From assembly GCF_001949145.1 (NCBI RefSeq), contig NW_019091587.1, forward strand, positions 333,441 through 397,440: DNA of 64,000 nt. Reading direction: 5' to 3'. The stretch comes from Acanthaster planci (taxonomy: Eukaryota > Echinodermata > Asteroidea > Valvatida > Acanthasteridae). Under the pieces are notes generated by a model. It saw nothing but the letters and a program-made list of their open reading frames with translations. It had not been told where the DNA came from and did no database searches. The position numbers and the translations under genes were made by a program. This document shows, in pieces, positions 26,801 to 37,778 of this stretch (positions within the stretch are counted from its first letter, which is position 1; each line of letters starts with the position of its first letter).

Positions 26801-29800
26801 GACATTTCTTACTCAGTGCAATTTACTTCACAACTGAATCCAGTTCACTCGGGAAAAGATGCTTTGTTGTTTAACCCAATTGTTAATAAGGTCGTACGTA
26901 AACCAGTGGTTTACGTTAGCAGTTATGTTTTACGTGAGGTATATACGCCTAGTAAAAGTAGTTTGATAACCATATTGTCATGATAATGACGGAGCTCATT
27001 AAATACCAGTATTGGAGGACACGTGTGTGTTGTTTTAATTAAAGGCACCGTCCAAGTTCTTAACTTGAGCCTATACTGGCCGGGCATAACCCTCTGGGCT
27101 ACACTGTGATCGAAACCTTTACTCGTTGTAATCCACGCTCCTGCATAAAATTATATAAGACTCAAATTTGGCCTGAGCCCCAGCAAATTGGCTCTTCTGA
27201 GGACGCATACTGTCTAGCCTTGCTACAAACAAGCGGCGATATCTTCAGCGGCAGCTGGCGACACGAGCAACGACTATAAGAGGGATTTACCCGCACCGGA
27301 TGTACGTGTTGAGTGAGTGCAACCAGCTCATCGCGACGTTTAAGTTTTACTGCCCGTACCCATGGACGGGTTTAGGGTCAATCTCCCCTGCGCATCCCTG
27401 CCCATTGGATTAGGCTGGAAGCTGGCACTCTTATGATAAAAACCACCGTGCTATATACTTGAAAACCTTTCTGCTCTATTGCTATGATGAAATTGATCTG
27501 TTTCAGCTCCATTGTCAATGTGTGATCCAATTACATTGCCTTACATTTCACGATCTGTTGTTTCTGTCGGACTCATCCATCCTGCTTTTCTTTTTCTGAT
27601 CACTCCACTTAGAAGCAATTGCCTGTTGAAATTGTTACTAGATACCTCTTGCAAGGCACCGTCATTTTGGGTGTAAATGCACGTTTGTACTATGTACATA
27701 CAGAACAGCACGTAAAGCGAGAACAAGGTCTTCAAATTCATTCCCTCATGTCGATATTGTGACCGATTCGATTTTTCTTTGGGTTATTCAGATATATTTG
27801 CTGGAGAAGATTGCAACATTAGACGGGTGGAAACTTTTCCTGTTTCTTTATCGGACATGAAGCATTTGGTAATCTTGCCATCAGTTTCCAATTTTCTCCA
27901 GAATTAAAAAAAATGATTTGTGTCCACTCTGGGGGAAATTGAAATACATGAAATCCATATATGTTTTTGATACATGTTTTCCCTAAAATACTCTTACATG
28001 TTGTAGTCAGAAAAAAAACTGTTGTGAATCTCAAACGCCTGCAATATGTGAACACAAATGTCGTAGATTTGGCGCCAATGGGCATCCGGTGATGGACATT
28101 GTTAAAATGTCTGCGCCGGAGCGTGTTAGAAAACATGTGAAAAATGTCACATACGCCCCCAAGCGCGGACCAACTGCTGAGTGATCCATAATGCATTATG
28201 CAGGCAACTACAGATGTGATGAACTTGAGACAAAAAAAAATCATGTCACACAGTAAAATGAGCGTTCTGCAGACTTCGACATGCATTGCAGGCGAGCTGG
28301 TATTCCAGTCACATCCTCGCACGAGGTTTGTGTTTGGGTTTCATTCGCGACAAAAAAAAATGGACAGCATCTGTAGCCGCTCTCACGAGTGCGCAGCAAC
28401 ATAGAAGAGGAAAACTAAACGGGAATTGATGATTGAAACGATGTGCTTGTCTGCTGAACGAAGTGTGACGCACGCACTAAATATAGCGGGCAGAGTTTGA
28501 GTTGAGTTCGTGCACAAAAAGGGTGGGCTTTGTCCTAAGCTATATTGGCCCCTACACGACTTTCAAAGATATGAACGACTGTTAGTGCTGGATAATACAT
28601 GCATAAGAAAATGTTGTCGCAGCAAAGAAGTGTATGGACGTGCATACAACGTTTGTACGTCCCCTTTGATGCCACACCCGCCATATTGTTGGAATGGTGC
28701 TACCGCCGTCAACAGGTTTAACGGCAGTGATCTTTGTGCGGAAATTAAGTACAATTTCATATTGAGCTCCTCTTTAAAGGTCATTTTGTGCATTTGTTTT
28801 CCTATATGTAAACAGGTGAATTCTCTCAATCAATTCCAGCTGGTACTTTGTTTTAAGTGACACACTATCCCGTCCTAAAAATATCAATGAACAGACTTTT
28901 ATGTAATTGAGGACGTTGGTATCTCTGTCGAATGGTACTCCCTTCATATTGACATACCTTGTTCACAACAATGAGTGAACTTGTTTTTAATTTTCCTTTG
29001 GTATGGCTGATAGATCCAAGTGATATATTATATACGACCAGGTACGCGCATCATTCCGGATGAGGTGGTTCTTGTCACGCGGGAACACCTTTACCGTTTC
29101 CCGGCATTTTGTGGAAGGACCACCTAAAGCAAAATCCTTCAGTTATCCAGCGATCGATGGCCAACACAAAGTACACGCCAACGATAAAAACAAGTCAGTG
29201 CTTCAGGGGCCCAGATTGAGATGATGGAGAGAACCCGGAAAATCGTTCAAGAATGTCACAAATTTGGAGCTGAAACGAGCGGGCTTGTTGGGCGGATCGA
29301 AGGCGATCGATGGTATGACAATACGGCCCATGCCCGTAGCGTGTCACACACCCGGTGCGGCCACCACGCGGATCGGGAGACTGATCGGTTGCCAGGCCCT
29401 CGTCATGCGTACAGGGAACCCAAGCGACCGAGAAAGAAAAAAACCCGGCAGTACCGGCCGTTGTGTTCCCACCCTTGTGTTTTCACTCACACTCCCTCTC
29501 CAGTGTCCCCGTGGAGTGGAGTTCTGCGGCTCGATAGACCGTAGATCTCGTTGATGTTAATACCTGGGGGATCCAACTACTTATCAAGGGGCCCACGATG
29601 CCTGGAACACTAACGGTCCAGAGATGTGTAGGTGCTCCAATAAACAGACACAACCATGACGAATTTGATACAGGAGTTATTTAGGACAGAAACAACTATG
29701 TCAACCGAACCATCTCAGTTCTTGCAACCTGTAGTTATAGGTAGTTTCTATACACTCAGTGCCCAAATGAGTGGCAATTCGTTTATTTGTTTGCCTATCG

Positions 29801-32800
29801 CTTCCCAGAATAGCACCACTGGAGGCTTTTCGTCATCCTCGTATGGCATGCATTTCTCAGCCATAGCTTTTCCGTTAGAACTGTAGGATGTCATCTTTGA
29901 CATTATTGGAATGATAGGGAAACATTCGTTTGTTTGCTTCGCACGCGCTTTGAGGTATCTAAACGGTAAAGTGTGACTAGGATGTTTGGCGGTGCGTCCG
30001 AGAGCGAGCAGCCACCAATCAATATAATGTACAGTTGGATGTGACAGCGCAGCTGTGCCTGTGTATTGGAAAGTGCTACGTGTGAATAGTAATCCAGGGC
30101 CATGCAACGTTACCATCTCCATGCAACACAGCTATCGTCGCCTGTCATTTTGGTTGCCGACGCCATATTGGCCATCATCGCCACCCCTACCACCACCACC
30201 ACCGCCGTCACTATCACCACTATCACACTCTAAAAACTCCCTGGTTAAATTTACCCTTTTCCGAGTCTAAAAGTGATTCTTTTCTGGATAATTTGACCCT
30301 TTGCAGGATCATTTGACCCTTTATGGGTCGTTTTGACCTGTTAATAAACTCGGGTCATTTTTCGATGTTGTAAAATGGTCAAAATAACCGAAGAGCGTCA
30401 TGATTTGACCCAGAACAGGGTCAGGCCCTACGTAGACCCGAAACTTGCTGTCCAGGGTCCATCTAATCCGAGAGTTTAGAGTGCGCCAGTTATTCCCACC
30501 ACTGACACTGTTATTATCTTCATCAACAACTTCATTAGCAACACAGTCACCGCCATGCACAGGCGTTCACATAGGAAGAAATTCACATGACCCATATTTG
30601 ATCAAACTCTATACACACAACTTCACAGCTATGTGGCCCTTTTCAGCCACAGAAAATATTGAAGAGAAATGCAAACACGCACCTTTTCCTGAGAAGTTTC
30701 TGTATTGAGATTTGGTTTTAAAAAAATAGGGTGATGTCAGATATGAAGTATCATTTATTACCCCTGTGATCAGTTGACAGTTGACGCCTTGAATGAATTC
30801 AAATATTTGCGTCTCCACATGTAATAATTTGTTACTCTCTCTCTCTCTCCTAAACAATACCCGGGACTTGTTTCTTGGTTCATCAAATATAGTTACAATC
30901 ATACATCGCAACTTAGAGCCCTTTCCAGCCTGAGGCAGAAGACACCAAAACTTCGGGGGAAATGTTTCATTCTTTGATAGCTGCTGCCGGACAAAAAGTT
31001 GGCGATAGCCGTTACAAAGATCACCTGTAAGTTGCACACTCGTCAAAGCTTTTGATTCGGAGATTTTCGAATGCGTTGTGGCGCTTGTCATCTTTGTATT
31101 AATCCGATTTACGCCGCGCAGGCTGGTGTAAGCAGGTATAATCAAGATCCGTCATTTAGTAGTGAGGATGCTTAATTCGTTACCAGAACAACCTTGGGTA
31201 ACAGGCGGGTCATTTGGGACTGGTGTATACCGAACTAGGTTTTTAATCTCTTCATCGAGAAGAAGAAGAAAAAACTTGGGATAAAAAAGAAAACTCCGGG
31301 GACAATCACTGTGTATCGAAATCTAAATCTGGCATTGGTAGGGTTTTTATCTCGAGGCGGCGATCGCTCATTATCTCCGGGACACGACCTGGAAGAATGG
31401 ACGAGTTTTGTCCCAGAGAGAAAGGGAATTAAGCGTGAAATGTTGGGCCAACACGATGAGATGTGGGTGCTAGGTTGGGTGGAATGACTTGTTCACAATG
31501 CCCGCACCAGAATAGCGCTCACAATGATCGCGGGGGATTATCCCCTCCATCCTTAAAATCGAGATCAGATTATTACTTTTGTCGGCGATTCTAAGAGGAA
31601 AACGAAAAAAACTGAAGTGGATCTTCGCACAGTGCGACTGTCTTTTGTGCAGACAGTTTCTGTCTTGTCGACAGAGTCAATATTTTGTCCGAGAAGTTGC
31701 TCAGTGGTTGTCAAGACCGATGTAGTTTCGGTAACAAGTGTCACAAAGAGGGGTACAGAAGTATCTCTTCATTCTCTGCGCTTTTTCTGCTAGCGCTTGA
31801 GGAAGAGTGTATGAGGAGGGGTCCTTGTACACGAAAGCACCCCCATCATTCACTGAGCAGATGCTCACGACACTTTCAGGAATGGTCAGTTTCCCCAGGC
31901 TAGTTGTAGGGAATGAGCTGGCCGGAGGACCACCTATACCCAAGTTCTGTTTTTGACACTTGTGGTTCATTCATACGTTGGGGAGGTGTATTGATACTGG
32001 GCGAATACTCATCCACTAGTTGTGAGAGGTTCTGCGGGGCTTATGACCGTCCTCGGAAGACGGTGTGTCAACTCGTACGCCCGTGAAAACGTCGATACAT
32101 TAAGATTATTCATCAGCGAGGCTGTGATTCGCTTCTGTATCTGTACCGCTTGTCCTGACTGTGACTTAACTCATATTTTTTTCTGTTTTCTGTATGTTTT
32201 CTGTGCAGGTAAAGACGGGTTCAGTTGTCCAAAGTGCCCGAAGATCTACCGGTATCCGAACACCCTGAAGTCTCATCTTCACTTCCGGTGTACCGGAGCG
32301 TCGGCAGTTTGTGAGAGTAGCGCCCCCTCGTGCCGGTCAAGCTCCAGCAAGGAGGAGCGTAGCCTCTGCGCCGGGAGTGCCTTCCACCGGATCGTGTCGA
32401 CCTCGTCTTCGTCGGGAGCTGGGGAGTCTGTTCCCTCATCGCCGCGGGTCACCAGCGCAAACGGCCACCACCAGCACCACACTTCCCATCATTCTAATTC
32501 ACACGGGGTACCAGCTGAGGCCAGCCGGACGGCCATGATGGATATCTACAGCTTGGCCCGTAGTGCCCTCAGCGTCGGGGCCGGGCGCAAGATGCACCAG
32601 CCGGCCGGCCTGATAGGTGATGGTGCAGGGTCGGCTTTCAGGCCGCACAATCCAAGGCTTCAACCGACAGATGCAGGGGTCCCGCATCAGAAAGAGAAGG
32701 AGGGGTTCCGTGTGGTCCGCAGCAGCAAAGACTCCCACGGCCTGTCGCTGCTTCCTACTTCTTCATCTTCCTCCACTTCCCCGTCTTCTTCCTCCACATC

Positions 32801-33878
32801 CAGGCACGGACAAGGTGAACGCAAAGCGTCCTTCACCGTGGAAAAAATGTTCGGTCTGCCGCGACCGGCAAGCCCGCAACTCGCCCACCACAATTCCGCC
32901 ATTGAGGACTCACTGCTGCAGCAGCGGCAGAAGGCGTTGGAGAGAAACTGTTTACCCGCAGGCTACCAACCTTGCCCGGTTTCCGCACACCACCATCATC
33001 ACCACGGCGACACACCAGTGGCGATCGGTCCCCTACACCGTTCGCTGGACCCCTACGCTGGTTTTCCGTACCCGTTCTACCACCATCATCACCACAGCCA
33101 ACCGGGACTGCATCCTGGCCTATCCCGCTATGGAACTGTCCTACCAGTCCACACTAACGGTGAACTGTACGGTTCGAGTGGCCCATGCTTCTCCTACAAA
33201 CTTCCTTTCCCTGCCGGTTTGTTGCGCTACCCTGACCCAACGGCCCCACTTGTTGCGTCCGCTGCCAGTGACGTCATGGAATTGAACAAGTATGCTAATC
33301 TTGAGCGCAGCCTGACCAATCAGGGGGTGACTGGCTTTCACGACCCCCAACTATTCGCCAATCACCACCCAGCCCCAAACGGCAAGGCCAAGCGGGGCCA
33401 CTTGTGTATATACTGTGGCAAGCTGTACTCGCGTAAGTACGGACTCAAGATTCACCTGAGGACGCACACGGGCTACAAACCCCTGAAGTGCAAGGTTTGC
33501 CTGCGACCGTTCGGCGACCCCAGCAACCTCAATAAGCACATCCGACTTCACGCAGAAGGGGAGACACCATACCGCTGTCAGTACTGCGGAAAGGTGCTCG
33601 TCCGACGCCGGGACCTGGACCGGCATATACGGTCACGGCACCCCAACGAGCACGAGAAATCGGATCAAGAGGCGGCGAGCTCTGGCCTGGTCAGAACGTC
33701 CCCTCCACCCACCAAGGCGGCAATAGAAGGGGCTATCAAAACCCCGGAATACGGTGTGGAGAACCCAATGTCATCGCCGGACCCAGTGGACAATGATGAC
33801 GAAGATGACGAAGAAGTTGAAGACGGTGACGACGAACAGGAAATGGACGACGACATGCAGCCCGAAATCGATGTGTGA
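11554..33878 (+). CDS. PRDM13: PR domain zinc finger protein 13 (whole gene, 3 coding exons)
   Basis: Exons 11554-11886, 19967-20207 and 32209-33878 join in frame to 747 residues. The PR (SET-like) domain spans roughly residues 80-190 and contains GEELLVWYTN at 166-175. Zinc finger 1 is an atypical C2HC finger (C198, C201, H214, C219). Three C2H2 fingers follow: C591/C594/H607/H611, C619/C622/H635/H639 and C648/C651/H664/H669. The tight block of three fingers, with GKLYSRKYGLKIH and GDPSNLNKHIRLH, is the PRDM13 signature as I know it. The long linker is rich in Ser and His, and the tail is acidic. In vertebrates PRDM13 is a nuclear regulator of neuronal fate in dorsal spinal cord and retina, acting downstream of Ptf1a; the same role here is inference. 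ATG 11554 is the first in-frame ATG after a TAA at 11482. M20 is an alternative start. The protein is slightly longer than human PRDM13. Confidence 0.93.
11887..19966 (+). other. PRDM13 intron 1
   Basis: This intron of about 8.1 kb starts GTGAGT and ends TTATAG. I recognise no coding exon inside it. It carries an inverted-repeat element at about 19675-19810 just before exon 2. Open frames at 16339-16725 (minus) and 17206-17613 (plus) are unrecognised and probably chance. Regulatory elements are plausible, but none can be named from sequence alone. Confidence 0.8.
19675..19810. mobile_element. Short palindromic element, copy 1
   Basis: The left half reads TCCGAATTACTTGGCTATGG and the right half is a near reverse complement ending CCAACTAATTCGGACACGGC. 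AATTACAC in the left half is mirrored by GTGTAATTTC in the right half. The same structure recurs at 35974-36094 and, in truncated form, near 45243. This is a MITE-like family with no coding capacity. The exact ends are uncertain. Confidence 0.65.
19967..20207 (+). CDS. PRDM13: PRDM13 coding exon 2 (most of the PR domain)
   Basis: The acceptor is preceded by a pyrimidine-rich tract ending TTATAG, and the donor is CGAG followed by GTAAGA. The exon is 241 bases long and codes residues 112-191 plus one base of Gly192. It begins VKYSEGRLVSG, which aligns with the vertebrate segment that also starts an exon, and it holds the conserved GEELLVWYTN core of the PR domain. Confidence 0.93.
20455..20553. 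repeat. Inverted repeat with CCAAT-like arms
   Basis: The left arm (20455-20484) starts CCAAGAGTTTGCAACGCGTT and its near-exact reverse complement ends the right arm at 20553. The arms are about 30 bases and are separated by about 40 bases. Each arm contains a CCAAT/ATTGG box. It is probably the remnant of a small foldback transposon. Confidence 0.75.
22465..22505. repeat. TTTTG microsatellite
   Basis: Several tandem TTTTG units lie within PRDM13 intron 2, with an imperfect extension on the right. Confidence 0.8.
30170..30225. repeat. CCA/CAC microsatellite
   Basis: An imperfect CCA-rich trinucleotide tract directly abuts the left end of the CACTCTAAA-ended element. Confidence 0.75.
30226..30483. 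mobile_element. CACTCTAAA-ended MITE
   Basis: The left end reads CACTCTAAAAACTC and the right end is the inverted form, ending GAGAGTTTAGAGTG. Repeated TTTGACC/GGGTCA words fill the interior in both orientations. The element is about 258 bases and has no coding capacity. A target-site duplication is not clear, partly because the left flank is a microsatellite. Confidence 0.75.
32209..33878 (+). CDS. PRDM13: PRDM13 coding exon 3 (all zinc fingers, stop)
   Basis: The acceptor CTGTGCAG restores the frame, with Gly192 split across the junction. The exon codes residues 192-747 and ends in TGA at 33876-33878. It holds the C2HC finger right at its start, a linker of about 370 residues with Ser-rich runs and two short poly-His runs, the three-finger block (591-669) and an Asp/Glu-rich C-terminal tail. 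The linker contains SFTVEKMFG, which loosely resembles an Eh1-type repressor motif; that is only a suggestion. Confidence 0.95.
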
Positions 33879-34721
33879 TGACAATTTTGCAGTACTTCTG
33901 AAGCACCCAAAATGACAGCCTTATGATGATATTTTTCCAGCCAAAGGCACATTACTATAAATTGTATCCCTCTCTTAGTTCCTTTGAGGTAGAATTATCA
34001 TCTCTTGGTCGAAATTCAAAGCAAATTACACCCTTAAATGTTCCTGCAAAATTTTGAGTTGTTACCCAATCATGCAGTATCTTTCATTTGAGATTCTCAG
34101 TAAGGTTACTTTAAAGCTAAAGAAGATGTTTTGTTCCTGAGCAAGCTCTTTGCAGTGACTCAGTGTGAACTGTATCTTACAAGTTTGTCTTTTCTACGAT
34201 CTTCTTTCAGTAACATGGGTCTCAGAGAAAAGTACTTATTGATTGGAGGCACAATATAACTCAGGGATACCCACCATCCAAGAGGAATTGAATTCAGCGC
34301 CATTCTTCTAAAGTGGTATTGACTAAACATGTTCCACTGGTTCAAACCAGTCTCGCGTTTTATGGCTTGTGTTTACTACAGTACTGTGGTCGGGGAAAGT
34401 CTATATTGGCCACCAGTATGTAGGTCTTTGGGAACTTTGGGGAAAGAAAAATTAAAAAATGAAGTTCACCTTGTGAGTAAAAACAAAGTGGCATTAATTG
34501 TGAGTTAGCCCTTCACAACCGTTGAAAACAGCTTTTCTGACCAACGAGGAGGGAGCTAGGCAACTTTATCAAATAGTGTTGACATGCATAGCTTTCACAA
34601 AGCGCATTATCTTTGACAGTCGCAAGAGCTTTGTTCCCTGAGCAAGTGCAGAAAACGTCGCTCGGTAATCATGAAACATCTGATGCATCTTAATTTAGAT
34701 AGCGCAATTCAGAGTCCTACC

Positions 34722-34978
34722 AATAAAAGAAAAACTGAGCAAGAATCATTCTAATCAGAACAGATAGAATTCATATTCAATGTGCAATAGTACTACATGT
34801 ATTTATTTTAAAAAATAGTTCTCCAGAATTGAATTGCCGCGAAATTGATGCTTGGTTTGTTATTTTCCAGTGTGAATAAAATTCTCTACTTACAATTCTG
34901 ATATTTATTTGGTTCGCTATTATGTAATTTAATATGAATGTAATTTTGCTTTAATTAGATTTAGCCTTTCGTAATAAA
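34722..34978 (+). terminator. Candidate PRDM13 polyadenylation signals
   Basis: AATAAA occurs at 34722-34727, 34875-34880 and 34973-34978, about 0.85-1.1 kb after the stop codon. Which of them is used cannot be told without transcripts. Confidence 0.45.
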
Positions 34979-35973
34979 GCTAAGCTACAGGTTGCTTAAC
35001 TGAAAGAATGAAATTGATCTTCAATTAATATACACTGAGCGAATAGTCGTAGTAAATAGGTATCTTTGGAATACAGAGCGCTGTTACTATTTATTAAAAA
35101 TCGCTTGAAATCACGGGTGATCATACGTAATCAATTTTGTACAATTTGGTATCATTTTTTAAAGAAATCAGTGTTGGCGCCCTATTGTGTTTGGCAGTGC
35201 CATTTCTTTCGCCCGTATAAAGGAGATTGCTGCCGGCTACACTGCTTATGCACCTAAATAATGGTGTTGTAAATGATCTTTTGAAAAAAAAATATATTCG
35301 TAAGAAGGCTCAACAAATAAAATGCATTCCATTTGAAAGAGAAAGAAGGCACCGTGGGATTAACATTTGCTCTTTGTCCATCTTTCTTGTGTTAATTAAG
35401 GTCTGTTTATTAGATAGACAGACCAGTCACACAGCAAGCAGTTATGCAGGGTGCAATATTTTTGCTTACACAACATATTGGGCATACTACGTTCTTTCCT
35501 ATGGGAATATGGCTACTGCGAGACCGATAGGAGACTAGTCCACACGCCTCGTGGAAGAAGTTAACCCCCCCCCCGGTTGGAATTTCGATCTACCCTTTGA
35601 AATAAAAAGATTATAGCCTCCAGTTAAGTGTGCTTATCCCAGCTAGTTGTGTATAACAATTTTGCGTTCAGGGAAATGGCGTATCCAGAGGACGGCAGGG
35701 GGAACCTGCCCCCCTGACGGACTTTTTAAACTTTGATTTTTATTTAAATAAATGATTTATTGCTAATATTTTTATTTTAATATTTATCCAATAATTTATG
35801 AGCACCAAAACAAGAAGAAAACAACACCACGAAATAAAAGCTAGGACGTTGGGGCCACAAGGCTTTTGGTATTTTTCTCCCGCATCATTTCAAATAAGCC
35901 CGAAGCCGCACTCGCTTTTGAATTTGTCCCCAACATCAGAGGCTGCATACGCTGCCGGGTTCAGGGTAATGTT

Positions 35974-36094
35974 AGGCCGTGTCCAAATCACTTGGCTACG
36001 GCCAGAAATTACACAACCCTATAGGAACTGGCCGCGCAACTACCATAGACTTGTGTGTAATTTCAAGCCGCAGACGAGTGATTCGGATAGGGCC
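35974..36094. mobile_element. Short palindromic element, copy 2
   Basis: The left end reads AGGCCGTGTCCAAATCACTT and the right end is the near inverse, with GAGTGATTCGGATAGGGCC. Inner AATTACAC and GTGTAATTTC mirror each other as in the copy at 19675-19810. The element is about 120 bases and non-coding. Confidence 0.65.
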
Positions 36095-37047
36095 ATACAT
36101 GACGCTCACCCAGTGCACCACGTGAGGGTGCTAGGCAGGTATTCCATTATGCCTATATTTTAGCAAAGCAACACTTTGCATGAATATGGCAGCTCGTCCG
36201 CCACACACCTCGAATGGTTAGCTCTTGGGGTATTGTTGATACGCTCACGTTGTAAAGGGTTACATAGAAACGGGTAGTACCATTCCCTTGACAAAGGTGA
36301 TTTCTACTTACTGACAAAGATGCACCACGAAAGTAGTTTCTGAATACAACTTCAATAGTTTATTCTCAACATGTATGTATATTCACCAACCTCTAAACAA
36401 AAATAATTATAATACACAATATATGTATTGGGAAGAAGGAAAACGCACACTTCCCTGGACTATTTACAACCATTCACGAACATTTCAACTCGCACAGCCT
36501 ACACATAAACAGGTGTACATATGTAAATATGGTGATGTTGACAAACCACAAAGATAAGAATACCATCAGCGCTCAACATTCCAATGACAGTTAGGTATGT
36601 AACACTTGCATATCTGATGTGTATTTTATTGTTCCAATTGCAGCTGTTAACATGGGTCCAGAATAAGAACAGTGTCAGCCATGCCCCATCTGACACTTGG
36701 AAGCCGAAATGGTTCTGATCAATTTTGATTAATGGACGGAAAATGTGTGGAATAGTTTATAATTTACAGAAGTAACTGCATAACTTATTTTTTTTCTTTA
36801 ATTTAGTATAAGAAACAATCGAGGCTGGTAAGCATTTGTATTTTGGAATTTGATGTCTTAACATTTGGGAAGAAGCCGGCAAATTCTTTGGCAAAATGAA
36901 TTGATGTTAGGAAGAATAGTTTTTGTATATTCTGAGAGAGGATTTACATATCGAATCAAAGACAAATGTTGAGGCTTTGTGCATAATGCGCCCTCAAAAC
37001 GGAACCGCAAATATCAGTTTGAAGACCCTTAAGGACAAATGCGTAGC

Positions 37048-37053
37048 TTTATT
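37048..37053 (-). terminator. Candidate RSPH3 polyadenylation signal
   Basis: AATAAA on the minus strand lies about 620 bases after the RSPH3 stop codon. Another copy lies at 36625-36630. The choice between them is not resolved. Confidence 0.4.
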
Positions 37054-37670
37054 GTACTGAACGCACCTGACCATTCAGCCAAGGGATGCTTTCTCCATTA
37101 AATATGAGGCACTGTCACATTAAACACATGATGTGACTCTCTTGACATGTTTCTACCAGCACACTATGGAAATGCAGCTGAAATGATGGGCTTGTCGTGC
37201 TTGTCAAGGGTACGGACTGCAGTTTACAACAGTCAGATAAAGAGTGCAGTTGTACATGGATTTGAACACCGGATTTGATGGAAGAAATATAAAAGTCAAC
37301 CACAGCTTGAACACAGACTGTAACATTCTCATTTTTTCATCAGCCGTGTAGATAATGTAACATGTTTTGCGCCACATTATTAAAAAAACGGCCAGAGCCA
37401 CAAGCTACATGTACTGGGTTCTTGCCTACTGAAACTATCCCTAGTGCGTGACAGGGGAGCAACGTCCATACAGGTTCAAAGTGGGGAGTTTCTGCTTACC
37501 ACAGGTCCTTCATTAGCAGAATTGTAATTGGCAACCAGCCAAGCTGCAATGTCAACCATACCGAGCCTTGGCTGGTAACCAATCAATCTTCTTCTTTGGA
37601 GATATTCAAATGTACTTAATTCTTGGGTAAGGCATGCTGGGGGAGGATCTAAGGAGCAGGAGGGGCTGGG

Positions 37671-37778
37671 TTACTCATCGCCATCTTCCTCGCCGTCTTC
37701 TTCTCCTGTCCCTCCTTCCGCAGGGGCAGTTTCCGGCCGGCTCTCCTCCCCTTCACCCGCTTCATCTTGGGCAGCCGT
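37671..37778 (-). CDS. RSPH3: RSPH3 coding exon 7 (stop)
   Basis: The exon is 108 bases long, phase 0, and codes the Glu/Gly-rich tail of 35 residues ending EEDGDE before TAA. Such acidic tails vary between species. The acceptor GTGCATCAG and the clean frame support it. Confidence 0.85.
   Translation of the reverse strand, partial: TAAQDEAGEGEESRPETAPAEGGTGEEDGEEDGDE

Larger units (their letters stand above)
20208..32208 (+). other. PRDM13 intron 2
   Basis: This intron of about 12.0 kb starts GTAAGA and ends CTGTGCAG. Recognised content is limited to repeats: an inverted repeat at 20455-20553, a TTTTG microsatellite near 22465-22505, a CCA microsatellite near 30170-30220 and a CACTCTAAA-ended element at 30226-30483. 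Open frames at 27819-28322 and 30609-31145 on the minus strand are not recognised as genes. GC-richer patches at about 27230-27420 and 29220-29540 could be regulatory. Confidence 0.75.
33879..37670. other. Region between the 3' ends of PRDM13 and RSPH3
   Basis: The two genes converge here. The left part is probably PRDM13 3' untranslated sequence, with AATAAA at 34722, 34875 and 34973. A minus-strand AATAAA at 37048-37053 could end RSPH3. A copy of the short palindromic element lies at 35974-36094, and a fragment starting GGCGTATCCAGAGG at about 35688 resembles pieces near 21553 and 52665. No other gene is seen. Confidence 0.7.

Noticed and set aside
27819-28322. A 167-codon minus-strand open frame in PRDM13 intron 2
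   Set aside because: The product is unlike any family I know, and length alone is compatible with chance in 64 kb.
30609-31145. A 178-codon minus-strand open frame in PRDM13 intron 2
   Set aside because: There is no recognisable domain, and a CT microsatellite falls within it. I treat it as chance, though it is the longest of its kind in the intron.
32617-33285. A 222-codon open frame in another phase inside PRDM13 exon 3
   Set aside because: It is a shadow of the Ser/His-rich coding sequence, has no recognisable domain, and the main frame carries the zinc fingers and a clean splice join.
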